DNA of 64,000 nucleotides from CAMFLJ01 sp963702555 (GTDB taxonomy: Bacteria > Actinomycetota > Acidimicrobiia > Acidimicrobiales > Acidimicrobilacustridaceae): assembly GCA_963702555.1 (NCBI GenBank), contig CAVPCW010000011.1:372001-436000 (forward strand). The letters run 5' to 3'. Position numbers and translations under genes: made by a program. Under the pieces are notes generated by a model. The model made no database searches, was not told the DNA's origin, and saw only the letters and a list, made by a program, of their open reading frames with translations. Positions 17,842 to 28,914 of this stretch are shown piece by piece. Positions within the stretch are counted from its first letter, which is position 1; every line of letters starts with the position of its first letter.

Positions 17842-18345
17842 ATGCCCAAGGTTCCCGGCCTGGTCAAGGGCCTCGGTGTCACGTTCGGGACGATGGTCAA
17901 GACCCTCAAGGACGGTCCTGCCACCACTCGCTACCCGCACGAGCGCGAGATCCCCACGGCGCGCGCCCGTGGCGTGATCACGCTCTACGAGGAGAACTGC
18001 ACGGCGTGCATGCTCTGCGCCCGTGAGTGCCCCGACTGGTGCATCTTCATCGAGGCCCACAAGTACCTCGCCCCGCCCCGGCGCGAGGGCGGCAAGCCCC
18101 GTCAGAAGAACGAGCTCGACCGCTTCGACATCGACTTCTCGCTCTGCATGTACTGCGGCATCTGCGTCGAGGTGTGCCCGTTCGAGGCGCTCTTCTGGAG
18201 CCCCGAGCACGAGTACTCCGAGGTCCGCATCGCCGATCTGCTCCACGACAAGTCCCGCCTGGGCCAGTGGATGGAGACCGTCCCGGACTTCGAGCCCTAC
18301 GAGGCCGGCTCCGAGGCCAAGGTCAAGAAGGTGCCTCGGGACTGA
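17842..18345 (+). CDS. nuoI: NADH-quinone oxidoreductase subunit I, cluster 2
   Basis: 8Fe ferredoxin-like subunit, 167 residues. CTACMLCARECP and CMYCGICVEVCP supply all eight cluster ligands. With nuoE, F and G missing from this cluster, this is the most upstream Fe-S protein it encodes. It may therefore be the docking point for the unknown electron donor, as NdhI is for ferredoxin in cyanobacteria and chloroplasts (inference by analogy). It lacks the His-rich tail of the first NuoI. Confidence 0.95.
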   Translation: MPKVPGLVKGLGVTFGTMVKTLKDGPATTRYPHEREIPTARARGVITLYEENCTACMLCARECPDWCIFIEAHKYLAPPRREGGKPRQKNELDRFDIDFSLCMYCGICVEVCPFEALFWSPEHEYSEVRIADLLHDKSRLGQWMETVPDFEPYEAGSEAKVKKVPRD

Positions 18346-18855
18346 TGCTCGCTCTCCTCGTCGCCCAGAACATCGCGTTCTACGTCATCGCCGCCCTGAT
18401 CGTCTTCGGGGCGATCCGGGTCGTGACCTGCAAGAACCTCGTGCACGCCGCCCTCTGGCTCGTGCTCGTGCTCGGCGGTGTCGCCGCCCAGTACATCCTG
18501 CTGGCCGCCGAGTTCGTGGCCATCACCCAGGTGCTGGTCTACCTCGGCGCCATCATCGTGCTGTTCCTCTTCGGCATCATGCTCACCCGGTCCAAGACCG
18601 GCACCGACGTCGACCTCGACCACACCGGCCCCAAGCGGGTCGGCGCGGCGATCCTCGGGGCTGTTGCTGTTCGGGCTCATGGGCTACGCCCTCTGGGACC
18701 AGTACCGCGATCAGGAGTTCGGCACGCTCATCGTGCAGCGCACCGCTGCGGTGAGCGACTCCATCTTCTCCACCTACCTCCTCCCGTTCGAGGTCATCTC
18801 GGTGCTCCTGCTCGCTGCGCTCATCGGCGCCATCGTCCTGGCGAGGCGTGACTGA
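18345..18855 (+). CDS. nuoJ: NADH-quinone oxidoreductase subunit J, cluster 2 (one frame break)
   Basis: ND6-type membrane subunit; about 169 residues after repair. The first part reads from ATG 18345 through NLVHAALWLVLVLGG and QVLVYLGAIIVLFLFGIML. A run of four G at 18657-18660 shifts the frame. Reading three G restores AAILGLLLFGLMGYALW and the last helix FEVISVLLLAALIGAIVLA. The 511-base length equals whole codons plus one. The stop overlaps the nuoK ATG. Confidence 0.92.
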
Positions 18856-19169
18856 TGCTGATCAACCAGTTCCTCTTCCTCGGGGCGATCCTCTTCTGCA
18901 TCGGTGTCTACGGCGTGCTCGCCCGCCGGAACCTCGTGCTCGTGCTGATGTCGATCGAGCTCATCCTCAATGCGGTGAACATCAACCTGGTCGCCTTCGG
19001 CGCCATGTGGCACGCCACCGACCCGACGAACCTCTCGGGTCAGGTGTTCGCCCTGTTCGTGATCGCCGTCGCGGCGGCCGAGGTCGGAGTCGGCCTCGCC
19101 CTCGTGCTGATGATCTACCGCAACCGCCAGAGCATCGACGCCGACGACGTCGATCTGCTGAAGGGCTGA
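18855..19169 (+). CDS. nuoK: NADH-quinone oxidoreductase subunit K, cluster 2
   Basis: ND4L-type membrane subunit, 104 residues, three helices. Membrane glutamates sit in MSIELILNAVNINLV and VAAAEVGVGLALV. The C terminus DADDVDLLKG matches the family. ATG 18855 lies in the nuoJ stop. nuoL follows after seven bases. Confidence 0.95.
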   Translation: MLINQFLFLGAILFCIGVYGVLARRNLVLVLMSIELILNAVNINLVAFGAMWHATDPTNLSGQVFALFVIAVAAAEVGVGLALVLMIYRNRQSIDADDVDLLKG

Positions 19170-19176
19170 CGCGCTC

Positions 19177-21502
19177 GTGATCCCCAACCTCCTCGACAAG
19201 GTCTGGATCGTCCCCGCCATCATGGCGGTGTCGTTCCTGCTGATCCTGTTCTTCGGCAAGAAGGCGGGCACCAGGGCCACCGCCGGCATCGGCATCGTCG
19301 CCGTGTCGCTGTGCCTGGTCTTCTCCGTCGTCGTCGCCGGCCAGTGGATCAACCGGGTGAACCACCCGCCCACGGGAGCCGCCCTCGCCGCCGACATCAA
19401 GGCGGCCAACGGCCTCACGCCCCAGACGCCGGAGGAGATCGAGTCCGAGATCAACTCGGCCACCAAGGACTCCGGCGAGACCGTCCCCGCCGAGGAGGGC
19501 ACCTCCTCGGAGTCGCACAGCACCGTCCGGTGAGGGCGCGGCCGCCGCGACCGGCGAGGGCGAGTCCGCCTCGGTGGTGCTCGCCTCCACCGAGGTCGCC
19601 GCCGAGTCCACCGGTGCCGAGGGTGAGCATGCGGCCGAGGGCGAGCACGGTGGCGAGCACGAGTCCGTGCCTCCCGTGGTGCGCACCGTCACCTGGTTCA
19701 CCATCGGTGGCATCAACTTCGAGGCCGGCACCCTGCTCGACGGCCTGGCGGCGATGATGCTCATCACCGTCTGCATCATCTCGCTGCTGGTGCACATCTA
19801 CTCCACCGAGTACCTCCACGGCGACGTGCGCTTCACGCACTACTACGCCTTCCTCTCGCTCTTCACCGCCTCGATGCTCTTCTACGTGCTGAGCTCGAAC
19901 ACGCTGCAGATGCTGGTGGGCTGGGAGCTCGTCGGCGTCTGTTCGTTCGCCCTCATCGGCCACTGGTGGGAGGAGAAGAAGAACAGCGACGCCGCCCTCA
20001 AGGCCTTCCTCACCAACCGCGTCGGCGACATGGGCCTCATCATCGGCGTCACCATCACGTTCTTCGCCGCCGGCGCCACCAGCTTCAACGTGCTCGCACA
20101 TCAACGAGTACGCACTCTCCGGCGGGGCGAACACCACGCTGTTGCTGGTCGGGCGCGCTGTGCCTGTTCGCCGGCGTCACCTCGAAGTCGGGCCAGTTCC
20201 CGCTGCACACCTGGCTCCCCGACGCCATGGCGGGCCCCACGCCGGTGTCGGCGCTCATCCACGCCGCCACCATGGTCGTCGCCGGCGTGTACCTCATCGC
20301 CCGGCTCTACGCCGTGTTCTTCGAGGGCCTCGGCATCGGCTCGAGCTCGCTGCACTACGTCGCCTTCATCGGCGGCTTCACCACCGTCATGGGTGGCGCC
20401 CTGGCGTTCGTGCAGACCGACCTCAAGAAGGTCCTGGCGTACTCCACGATCTCGCCAGCTCGGCTACATGGTCATGGCCCTCGGCGTGGGTGCCTGGACC
20501 GCAGGTGTGTTCCACCTGTTCACCCACGCCTTCTTCAAGGCCTGCCTCTTCCTCGGTGCCGGCTCGGTGAGCCACGCCTGCCACCACACGTTCGACATGC
20601 GTGAGATGGGTGGCCTGCGCAAGCACATGAAGAGCACCCACGCCACCTTCCTGATCGCGTCACTGGCGCTCGCCGGCATCGTGCCCCTCGCCGGCTTCTG
20701 GTCGAAGGACGAGATCCTCGCCGGTGCCCAACAGGGCCAGGAGAACGCCTACACGTTGATGCTGATCTTCGGCCTCATCACGGCGCTCATGACCGCGGCC
20801 TACATGGGCCGGGCCTACTGGATGACCTTCTGGGGCGAGTACCGCGGCCACGGCACGCCGCACGAGTCGCCGAAGGTCATCACCATCCCGCTGTGGATCC
20901 TGGCGATCGCCGCCATCTTCCTCGGCTTCACGAACCTCCCGGCCTGGTTCAACGCCCCCTCGTGGGCCACGACCCGCTTCGAGCACTTCGTCGAGCCGAC
21001 CTTCGCCTTCCCGGCGGTCGAGCATCCCGAGTTCACGCCGTGGCTCGCCGTGCTCTCCACCGTGCTGGCGGTCGCCGGCATCATGATCGCCTACCTGTAC
21101 TACGAGAAGAACAAGGGGCCCCACGGCCTCACCCGCCGCAACGGCTTCGCCCGGGCCGGGTACACGTTCCTCGAGAACAAGTACTACCTCGACACCCTCT
21201 ACACCGACATCATCGCCGCCGACACGAAGGGCCCCCTCGCACGGGCGGCCTACTGGTTCAACCAGAACGTGCTCGACGGCATCGTCGACGGCGCCTCGGC
21301 GGTGTCGAAGAAGGTGGCGGTGTTCGTCTACCGCGACGTCGACCAGCTGGTCGTCGACGGCGTCGTCAACGGCACAGGCCTGGTCTCGGAGGAATCCGGC
21401 CAGTTCCTGCGTCGCATGCAGACCGGCAAGGTTCAGCAGTACGCCGCCATCCTCTTCGCCGGTGTGGTCGTCCTCGCCGGTGTGCTCGTGTTCGTCGTCT
21501 AG
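19177..21502 (+). CDS. nuoL: NADH-quinone oxidoreductase subunit L, cluster 2 (four frame breaks, long hydrophilic insert)
   Basis: ND5-type distal pump subunit, about 773 residues after repair, from GTG 19177 to the stop at 21502. Four single extra bases fit: one between about 19480 and 19530, one near 20095 (before HINEYALSGG), one near 20149 (before GALCLFAG) and one near 20454 (before QLGYMVMALG). Length is whole codons plus one, as four insertions predict. Core motifs are LVGWELVGVCSFALIG, HTWLPDAMAGPTPVSALIHAATMVV, KKVLAYSTIS and HAFFKACLFLGAGSV. Between helix 2 and helix 3 lies an insert of about 100 residues, rich in Glu, Ala, Ser and His. NuoL of cluster 1 has no such insert. The first break lies inside this poorly conserved insert, so its exact place is uncertain. 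Confidence 0.9.
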
Positions 21503-21520
21503 GAGCCCAGGACCAACCCG

Positions 21521-23083
21521 ATGAAAGACTTCCTGAACAGCTGGGGCCTGACCCTCGCGATGTTCGTGCCGCTCGCCGGTGCGCTCGTGATGCTCCTGGT
21601 CCCCAAGGCGAAGGAGCACCTGCACAAGGTCATCGCCCTGGGCACGAGCCTGGTCGTGGCGTTGATCGGCGTGCTGCTGCTGACCAACTTCGACTACGAC
21701 GACGGGCGGACGTTGCAGTTCGTCGTCGACAAGTCGTGGATCCCGTTCATCAACAGCCGCTACATCATCGGCATCGACGGCATCTCGCTGCCGATGATCG
21801 CCCTGACGATGCTCATCGTGCCGCTGTGCATCATCTACTCCTGGAACCACTTCCCGGAGCCGAAGAACCCCAAGGCGTTCCTGATCCTGATCCTGATCCT
21901 CGAGACGGGCATGATCGGCACGTTCTGCGCCCAGGACCTCATCCTGTTCTTCGTCTTCTTCGAGGTCGTGCTCCTGCCGATGTACTTCATGATCGGCGTC
22001 TGGGGCGGCGAGAAGCGTCGCTACGCGGCGATGAAGTTCTTCCTCTACACGCTGTTCGGTTCGGCGCTCATGATCATCAGCTTCATGGCGCTGTACTTCC
22101 TGTCGGACAAGGTGCCGGTCCCCGGTGGCGGCTTCGAACACACCTTCGACATGCGGGTGCTCCCGATGGCGGCGGCCGGCATCTCCACCACCGCCGCCCT
22201 CTGGATCTTCGGTGGCATGTTCATGGGCTTCGGCATCAAGGTGCCGATGTTCCCGTTCCACACCTGGCTGCCCGACGCCCACACCCAGGCGCCCACGGTC
22301 GGCTCGGTGATCCTGGCCGCCGTGCTCCTGAAGCTCGGCACCTACGGCTTCATCCGCATCGCCCTGCCGATCCTGCCGCAGGCAGCCGAGAGATGGGCTC
22401 CGTTCATCGGCCTGCTCGCCGTCATCGGCATCATCTACGGCGCCCTGTGCTGTCTGGCGCAGACGGACATGAAGCGGCTGATCGCCTTCTCGTCGGTGGC
22501 CCACATGGGCTTCGTGATGCTCGGCATCGCCACCCTCACCGACTTCGGCATCAACGCCGCCATCTTCGGCATGGTCGCCCACGGCCTCATCACCGGCATG
22601 CTCTTCTTCGTCGCCGGTTCGGCCAAGGAGCGCTTCCACACGCTCGACATCGCCCGCCTCGGCGGCATGCTCAAGCAGATGCCCCGCATGGGCTGGATCC
22701 TCGGCTTCTCGGTGATGGCCTCGCTCGGCCTTCCTGGCCTGGCCGGGTTCTGGGGCGAGTTCCCCGCCATCCTCTCGGCCTACAACCCGGGCGGTGACCT
22801 CAACGTCGGCCTCTTCCGGGTCTACATGGTCGTCGCCGCCCTCGGCACCGTGCTCGCCGCCGCCTACCTGCTCTGGCTGTTCCAGCGGGTCGCCTTCGGC
22901 ACGCCGACCGACGAGTTCGCCGACGACCCCCACGTCCACGACGTGACCTTCACCGAATACGTGGCCTGGGTGCCCATGCTGGTGCTGATCGTGGTGCTCG
23001 GCTTCTTCCCGAACATCATCTTCCACGTCACCGACCCGGCCGTGTCCAACATGGTCTCCGCCTTCACCGGGACCGGGAGCTGA
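21521..23083 (+). CDS. nuoM: NADH-quinone oxidoreductase subunit M, cluster 2
   Basis: ND4-type pump subunit, 520 residues, about 14 helices, uninterrupted. FFVFFEVVLLPMYFMIGVW carries the conserved Glu. GIKVPMFPFHTWLPDAHTQ and MKRLIAFSSVAHMGFVML are the central lysine-helix motifs. GGAGCCCAGGA lies before ATG 21521. Five bases after the stop the TTG start of nuoN follows. Confidence 0.96.
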   Translation: MKDFLNSWGLTLAMFVPLAGALVMLLVPKAKEHLHKVIALGTSLVVALIGVLLLTNFDYDDGRTLQFVVDKSWIPFINSRYIIGIDGISLPMIALTMLIVPLCIIYSWNHFPEPKNPKAFLILILILETGMIGTFCAQDLILFFVFFEVVLLPMYFMIGVWGGEKRRYAAMKFFLYTLFGSALMIISFMALYFLSDKVPVPGGGFEHTFDMRVLPMAAAGISTTAALWIFGGMFMGFGIKVPMFPFHTWLPDAHTQAPTVGSVILAAVLLKLGTYGFIRIALPILPQAAERWAPFIGLLAVIGIIYGALCCLAQTDMKRLIAFSSVAHMGFVMLGIATLTDFGINAAIFGMVAHGLITGMLFFVAGSAKERFHTLDIARLGGMLKQMPRMGWILGFSVMASLGLPGLAGFWGEFPAILSAYNPGGDLNVGLFRVYMVVAALGTVLAAAYLLWLFQRVAFGTPTDEFADDPHVHDVTFTEYVAWVPMLVLIVVLGFFPNIIFHVTDPAVSNMVSAFTGTGS

Positions 23084-23087
23084 TCCG

Positions 23088-24599
23088 TTGCTCGCCCAGC
23101 TCGTGACGTTCGCGTGGGACGCACCCAGCGTCGATTTCCACGCACTCGCGCCCGAGATCGTGGTGGCCGCCACGCTGGTCATCCTTCTGCTGGTCGACGC
23201 CTTCACCGGCGACGACAAGCGGTGGGCGGCTTCCTCGATCGCCGGCATCGGCCTCCTGGTCGCCCTCATCCCCGTGGCCACGCTGGCCTACGACGGCGTC
23301 ACGCGCGTGATGTTCGGCGGCGGCTACGTCGTCGACAGCTACGCCCTGGTGCTCAAGGCGCTCTTCCTGCTCTCCGCCTACGTCGTGGTGCTGCTCTCCA
23401 CGAACTACATCGCCGAGGGTGACTACTGGGAGGGCGAGTACTACCAGATGATCCTGGCGTCGGTGCTGGGCATGCTCGTCATGGCCTCGGCCCGCGACAT
23501 GATCAGCATCTTCGTGGCCCTCGAGCTGCTGTCCATCCCCGCCTACATGATGGCGGCGTGGCGCAAGCGCGACCTCAAGGGCAACGAGGCCGGCCTGAAG
23601 TACTACCTGATGGGCGTGTTCGCGTCGGCCGTCATGCTCTACGGCATGTCGGTGATCTACGGCTACACCGGCTCCACCCTGCTGGCCGAGATCGCCCCCC
23701 GCATCGGGGAGCTCGCCACCTCGACGCCGCTGATCACGCTCGGCATCGTGTTCGTGGTGATCGGCTTCGCCTTCAAGGTGTCGGCCGTGCCCTTCCACAC
23801 CTGGGCCCCGGACACCTACGAGGGCGCGCCGACCCCCGTCACCGCCTTCCTCGCCGTCGCTTCCAAGGCCGCCGGCTTCGTCGCCCTCATGACCCTGCTC
23901 TTCGTGGGCTTCTGGGGTCGCCACGACGTGTGGGAGCCCCTGATCTGGGTGCTCGCCGCCGCCACCATGTTCGTCGGCAACCTGATCGCGCTGCGCCAGA
24001 CCAACGTGGTGCGCATGCTCGCCTACTCGGGCATCGCCCAGGCCGGGTACATGCTCGCCCCGCTGGCCGTCGCCGGCACGAGCCCGGAGGCCGCCGATCA
24101 GGCCCTCCACTCGATCGTGATCTACCTGGTGATCTACGCGGCGATGAACCTCGGTGCCTTCGCGGTCGTCCTCGCCGTGGCCCGCAAGACCCGCTCGGCC
24201 GAGCTCGACTCCTTCGGCGGCCTGTTCACCTACGCCCCCGGGCTCACCGTGGTCATGTCGATCTTCCTGTTCTCGCTGGCCGGCATCCCGCCAGCCGCCG
24301 GCTGGTTCGCCAAGATCGGCATCTTCCAGGCTCTCGCGTCGGCCGGCACCACCTCCGGGTACGTCCTGGCCGTCGTGGTCGCCGTGAACTCCGTCATCGC
24401 CTTCGCCTACTACGGCCGGCTGATGCGCATCATGTGGTTCGAGGAGGCCCCCGACGGCGACACCACGCCGATCCGGATCCCGGCCTCGCTCACCGCCGCG
24501 CTGGTCATCACCGTCGGCGTCACCCTCGTGGCCGGCGTCCTGCCGAGCGTGGTCACCCACTTCACCGACCCGATCAGCCTCCTGGCCCTCGGCAACTAG
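23088..24599 (+). CDS. nuoN: NADH-quinone oxidoreductase subunit N, cluster 2
   Basis: ND2-type pump subunit, 503 residues, about 14 helices. Motifs are FVALELLSIPAYMMAAW, IGFAFKVSAVPFHTWAPDTYE and VVRMLAYSGIAQAGYML. The start is TTG 23088: it follows GGGAG in the end of nuoM at suitable spacing, and no ATG or GTG lies close by in frame before the first helix. Last structural gene of cluster 2; the methyltransferase gene begins 24 bases later. Confidence 0.94.
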   Translation: MLAQLVTFAWDAPSVDFHALAPEIVVAATLVILLLVDAFTGDDKRWAASSIAGIGLLVALIPVATLAYDGVTRVMFGGGYVVDSYALVLKALFLLSAYVVVLLSTNYIAEGDYWEGEYYQMILASVLGMLVMASARDMISIFVALELLSIPAYMMAAWRKRDLKGNEAGLKYYLMGVFASAVMLYGMSVIYGYTGSTLLAEIAPRIGELATSTPLITLGIVFVVIGFAFKVSAVPFHTWAPDTYEGAPTPVTAFLAVASKAAGFVALMTLLFVGFWGRHDVWEPLIWVLAAATMFVGNLIALRQTNVVRMLAYSGIAQAGYMLAPLAVAGTSPEAADQALHSIVIYLVIYAAMNLGAFAVVLAVARKTRSAELDSFGGLFTYAPGLTVVMSIFLFSLAGIPPAAGWFAKIGIFQALASAGTTSGYVLAVVVAVNSVIAFAYYGRLMRIMWFEEAPDGDTTPIRIPASLTAALVITVGVTLVAGVLPSVVTHFTDPISLLALGN

Positions 24600-24623
24600 G
24601 TCGCCGACCGGCTCCGGCCGCTC

Positions 24624-25743
24624 ATGCTCCCGCCCGCCCTCGCCGCGCAGCTCGCCGGTGGGCGGGCGGTCGCCTTCTCGGCGTTCGTCGACCTGGCCCT
24701 CTACGACCCGGTCGACGGCTTCTACGCCACGGGCGGGCGGGCCGGACGGCGTGCTGACTTCCTGACCAGCCCCGAGGTCGGCCCCCTGTTCGGGGCCCTG
24801 CTGGCCCGGTGGCTCGACGACACCTGGGAGCGCCTCGGCCGCCCCGACCCGTTCGTCGTGGTCGAGGTGGGCGCCGGGCCGGGCACCCTGGCCCGTTCGG
24901 TGCGCGTCGCCGACCCGGCGTGCTCCGAGGCCCTCGCCTACCTGCTGGTCGAGCGCAGCGCCTCGCAGCGGGCGGCCCACGCCGAGCACCTGCCGGGTTG
25001 GGTGGGGGAGCTCGACGGTGGCGACCTGGACGCGTTCGCCGTGTCGCCGAGGGCCGGACGAGGCGCTGCCTTCGCCTCGGCGGCCGAGGCGCCGGCGACG
25101 GTCGTGGGTGCCGTCATCGCCAACGAGCTGGTCGACAACGTGGCGTTCGACATCGTGCGCCGTCGGGGAGACGACGCGGAGCGGTTGACGGTGGTCGCCA
25201 CGGGCGACGACCTCGACCTCGCGGTCGAGGCGAGCGACGACGGGCCTCGGCGAGGTGCTCGCCGGCCTCGGGGTGCCGGCCGGCGTGTGGGTCCCGTGGC
25301 AGCAGCCGGCCCGGCGCTGGCTGGCCGACAACCTCGGCCGGATTCAACGGGGTCGCCTGCTCCTCGTCGACTACGGGGCGTCGACCGCCGAGCTGGCGGC
25401 CCGCCCGGAGATGGGCTGGTTGCGCACCTTCCGGGGCCACGAGCGCGGTGGCCACCCGCTCGACGACCCGGGCTCGCAGGACATCACCACCGACGTGGCG
25501 ATCGACCAGCTCCAGCTCGACCATCCGGCCACCCGGGTGCGCACCCAGGCGGAGCTCCTGCGCGAGCTCGGGGTCGACGAGCTCGTGGCCGAGGGGCGAC
25601 GGATCTGGGACGAGCGGGCCCAGGCCCCTGACGTCGCCGCCCTCCGGGCCCGGAGCCGGGTGCGTGAGGCCGAGGCGCTCACCGATCCCGACGGGCTGGG
25701 CGCCTTCGTCGCCCTGGAGTGGGACGTCGGCCTCCACGGCTGA
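24624..25743 (+). CDS. MidA/NDUFAF7-family SAM-dependent methyltransferase (one frame break)
   Basis: Class I methyltransferase of the DUF185/MidA/NDUFAF7 family. In mitochondria the homologue symmetrically dimethylates an arginine of NDUFS2 (the NuoD homologue) during complex I assembly. Visible marks are FSAFVDLALYDPVDGFY, DFLTSPEVGPLFG, the SAM-binding VVEVGAGPGTLARS (about residues 74-87) and VIANELVDNVAFD. From about 25246 the protein continues in the next frame with LGEVLAGLGVPAGVW, GRLLLVDYG and the C terminus. One extra C at 25245-25246 explains the shift and gives about 372 residues. Its position directly behind nuoN of cluster 2 suggests it acts on that complex (inference). Confidence 0.88.
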
Positions 25744-25776
25744 GTGCCGCCCGGCGGGACGGGTGACGAGCGGCAC

Positions 25777-25782
25777 TATCCT
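25777..25782 (+). promoter_or_regulatory. Putative -10 box before acsA
   Basis: TATCCT fits the TAnnnT pattern 35 bases upstream of the acsA start. I see no convincing -35 hexamer. It lies in the 73-base gap between the methyltransferase stop and acsA, together with the AGGAGG ribosome-binding site (25806-25811). Confidence 0.3.
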
Positions 25783-25816
25783 CCGTCCCCGGCGGAACCG
25801 CTACCAGGAGGTCGCC

Positions 25817-27771
<1,955 letters not shown>

Positions 27772-27775
<4 letters not shown>

Positions 27776-28266
27776 CCGACATCTGGGTCCCCGACAACTG
27801 GCGCTGGCGCGCCGGACCGGTTCCCGCCGGGCCCGCCGTCGTGTTCGACATGGACGGCGTGCTCTCCGACGCGTCGCGGCGCCAGCACTACCTCGACCGA
27901 CCATTCCGCGACTGGGAGGCCTTCTTCCAGGCCTGTGGCGACGACGACCTCATCAACGAGGTCGCCCGCCTCCTCGAGGTCCTCGACCCCGACCTGCGGG
28001 TGCTGCTGCTCACCGCCCGCCCGCAACGGGTGCGCGACCAGACCCTCGCCTGGCTCCAGCGCTACGGCCTGCGCTGGGACGTGCTCGTGATGCGCGACTG
28101 GGACGACTTCGGCTCGTCCCGGAGCTACAAGCAGCGGGTGGTGGGGGAGTTCCGCGAGTACGGCTTCGAGCTCCGCCTCGCCTTCGAGGACGACCGCCGC
28201 AACGTCGACATGTTCCACGCCGAGGGCGTGCCCTGCGTCTACATCCACTCCGGCTACTACGACTGA
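27772..28266 (+). CDS. HAD-like phosphatase domain protein
   Basis: Small HAD-superfamily protein, 164 residues. The nucleophile motif is VFDMDGVLSD (about residues 24-33), motif II is LLLTARP, a lysine (SYKQRV) fits motif III, and FEDDRRNVDMF fits the acidic motif IV. The layout resembles polynucleotide kinase 3'-phosphatase-like or acid-phosphatase-like HAD domains without a kinase part. The substrate cannot be told. GTG 27772 overlaps the acsA stop, so the two are probably co-transcribed. It converges on yajQ with a 30-base gap. Confidence 0.75.
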
Positions 28267-28296
28267 CCTCGCCGCCCCCGTCGGCGCGGAGGGGTG

Positions 28297-28785
28297 TCAG
28301 TCGCGGAAGTTGATGAACTGCAGGGGGATCTCGAGGTCGACCTCCTTGAGGCCGGCGATCACCGCCTGGAGGTCGTCGCGCTTCTTGCCGGTGACCCGCA
28401 CCTGATCGCCCTGGGTCTGGGACTGGATGCCCTTGAGCCCGAGCTCCTTGATGGCCTTGTTCACGGACTTGGCCTTCTCCGAGGAGATGCCGGCGTTGAT
28501 CTTGGCGGTCTGGCGGACGGTGCCGCCGGCGGCGTCCTCGACCTTCAGGTACTCGAGCGACTTGAGCGACACCTTGCGCTTCACGAGCTTCTCCTCCAGC
28601 ACCTGACGGAGGGCGGTGAGGCGGTCCTCGCTGCTCGAGTGCATCTCGATCTCGAGATCCTTGAGCTCGATGCTGGAGTTCGTGCCCTTGAAGTCGAAGC
28701 GGGTGGTGAGCTCTCGCGACGCCTGGTCGACCGCGTTGCGGACCTCCTGGGCGTCGACCTCGGAGACGACGTCGAAGCTGGCCAT
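28297..28785 (-). CDS. yajQ: YajQ family nucleotide-binding protein
   Basis: 162 residues with two ferredoxin-like repeats of the YajQ/UPF0234 family. The start MASFDVVSEVD, the segment RFDFKGTNSSIEL and the end GLKEVDLEIPLQFINFRD are family hallmarks. YajQ proteins bind nucleotides and RNA, and in Xanthomonas a member binds cyclic di-GMP. The divergent neighbour here is a GGDEF-EAL protein, so a c-di-GMP link is possible but unproven. A GGGGGG stretch just before the ATG (complement of 28786-28793) serves as ribosome-binding site. Confidence 0.93.
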   Translation of the reverse strand: MASFDVVSEVDAQEVRNAVDQASRELTTRFDFKGTNSSIELKDLEIEMHSSSEDRLTALRQVLEEKLVKRKVSLKSLEYLKVEDAAGGTVRQTAKINAGISSEKAKSVNKAIKELGLKGIQSQTQGDQVRVTGKKRDDLQAVIAGLKEVDLEIPLQFINFRD

Positions 28786-28914
28786 GCCCCCCTTTCTACC
28801 GCCGAACCGTCGGTGGCGCGGCAACCACGGCGGTCGACGCCTGCCCGCGTCGGGTCGCGACAACGTACTGTTGCGAGGGGAACGTTCGTGGCTGCAGCAC
28901 GACGGGAGTGCGGG

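Noticed and set aside
19177..21502. Split nuoL2 read as several small separate genes or a true pseudogene
   Set aside because: All segments align in order to one NuoL with conserved motifs on both sides of each break, and single-base repairs restore it. Neighbouring subunits are intact.
28294..28914. N-terminal extension of the GGDEF-EAL frame across yajQ
   Set aside because: The extra residues are the antisense of yajQ. Intergenic start codons with ribosome-binding sites exist at 28888 and 28915.
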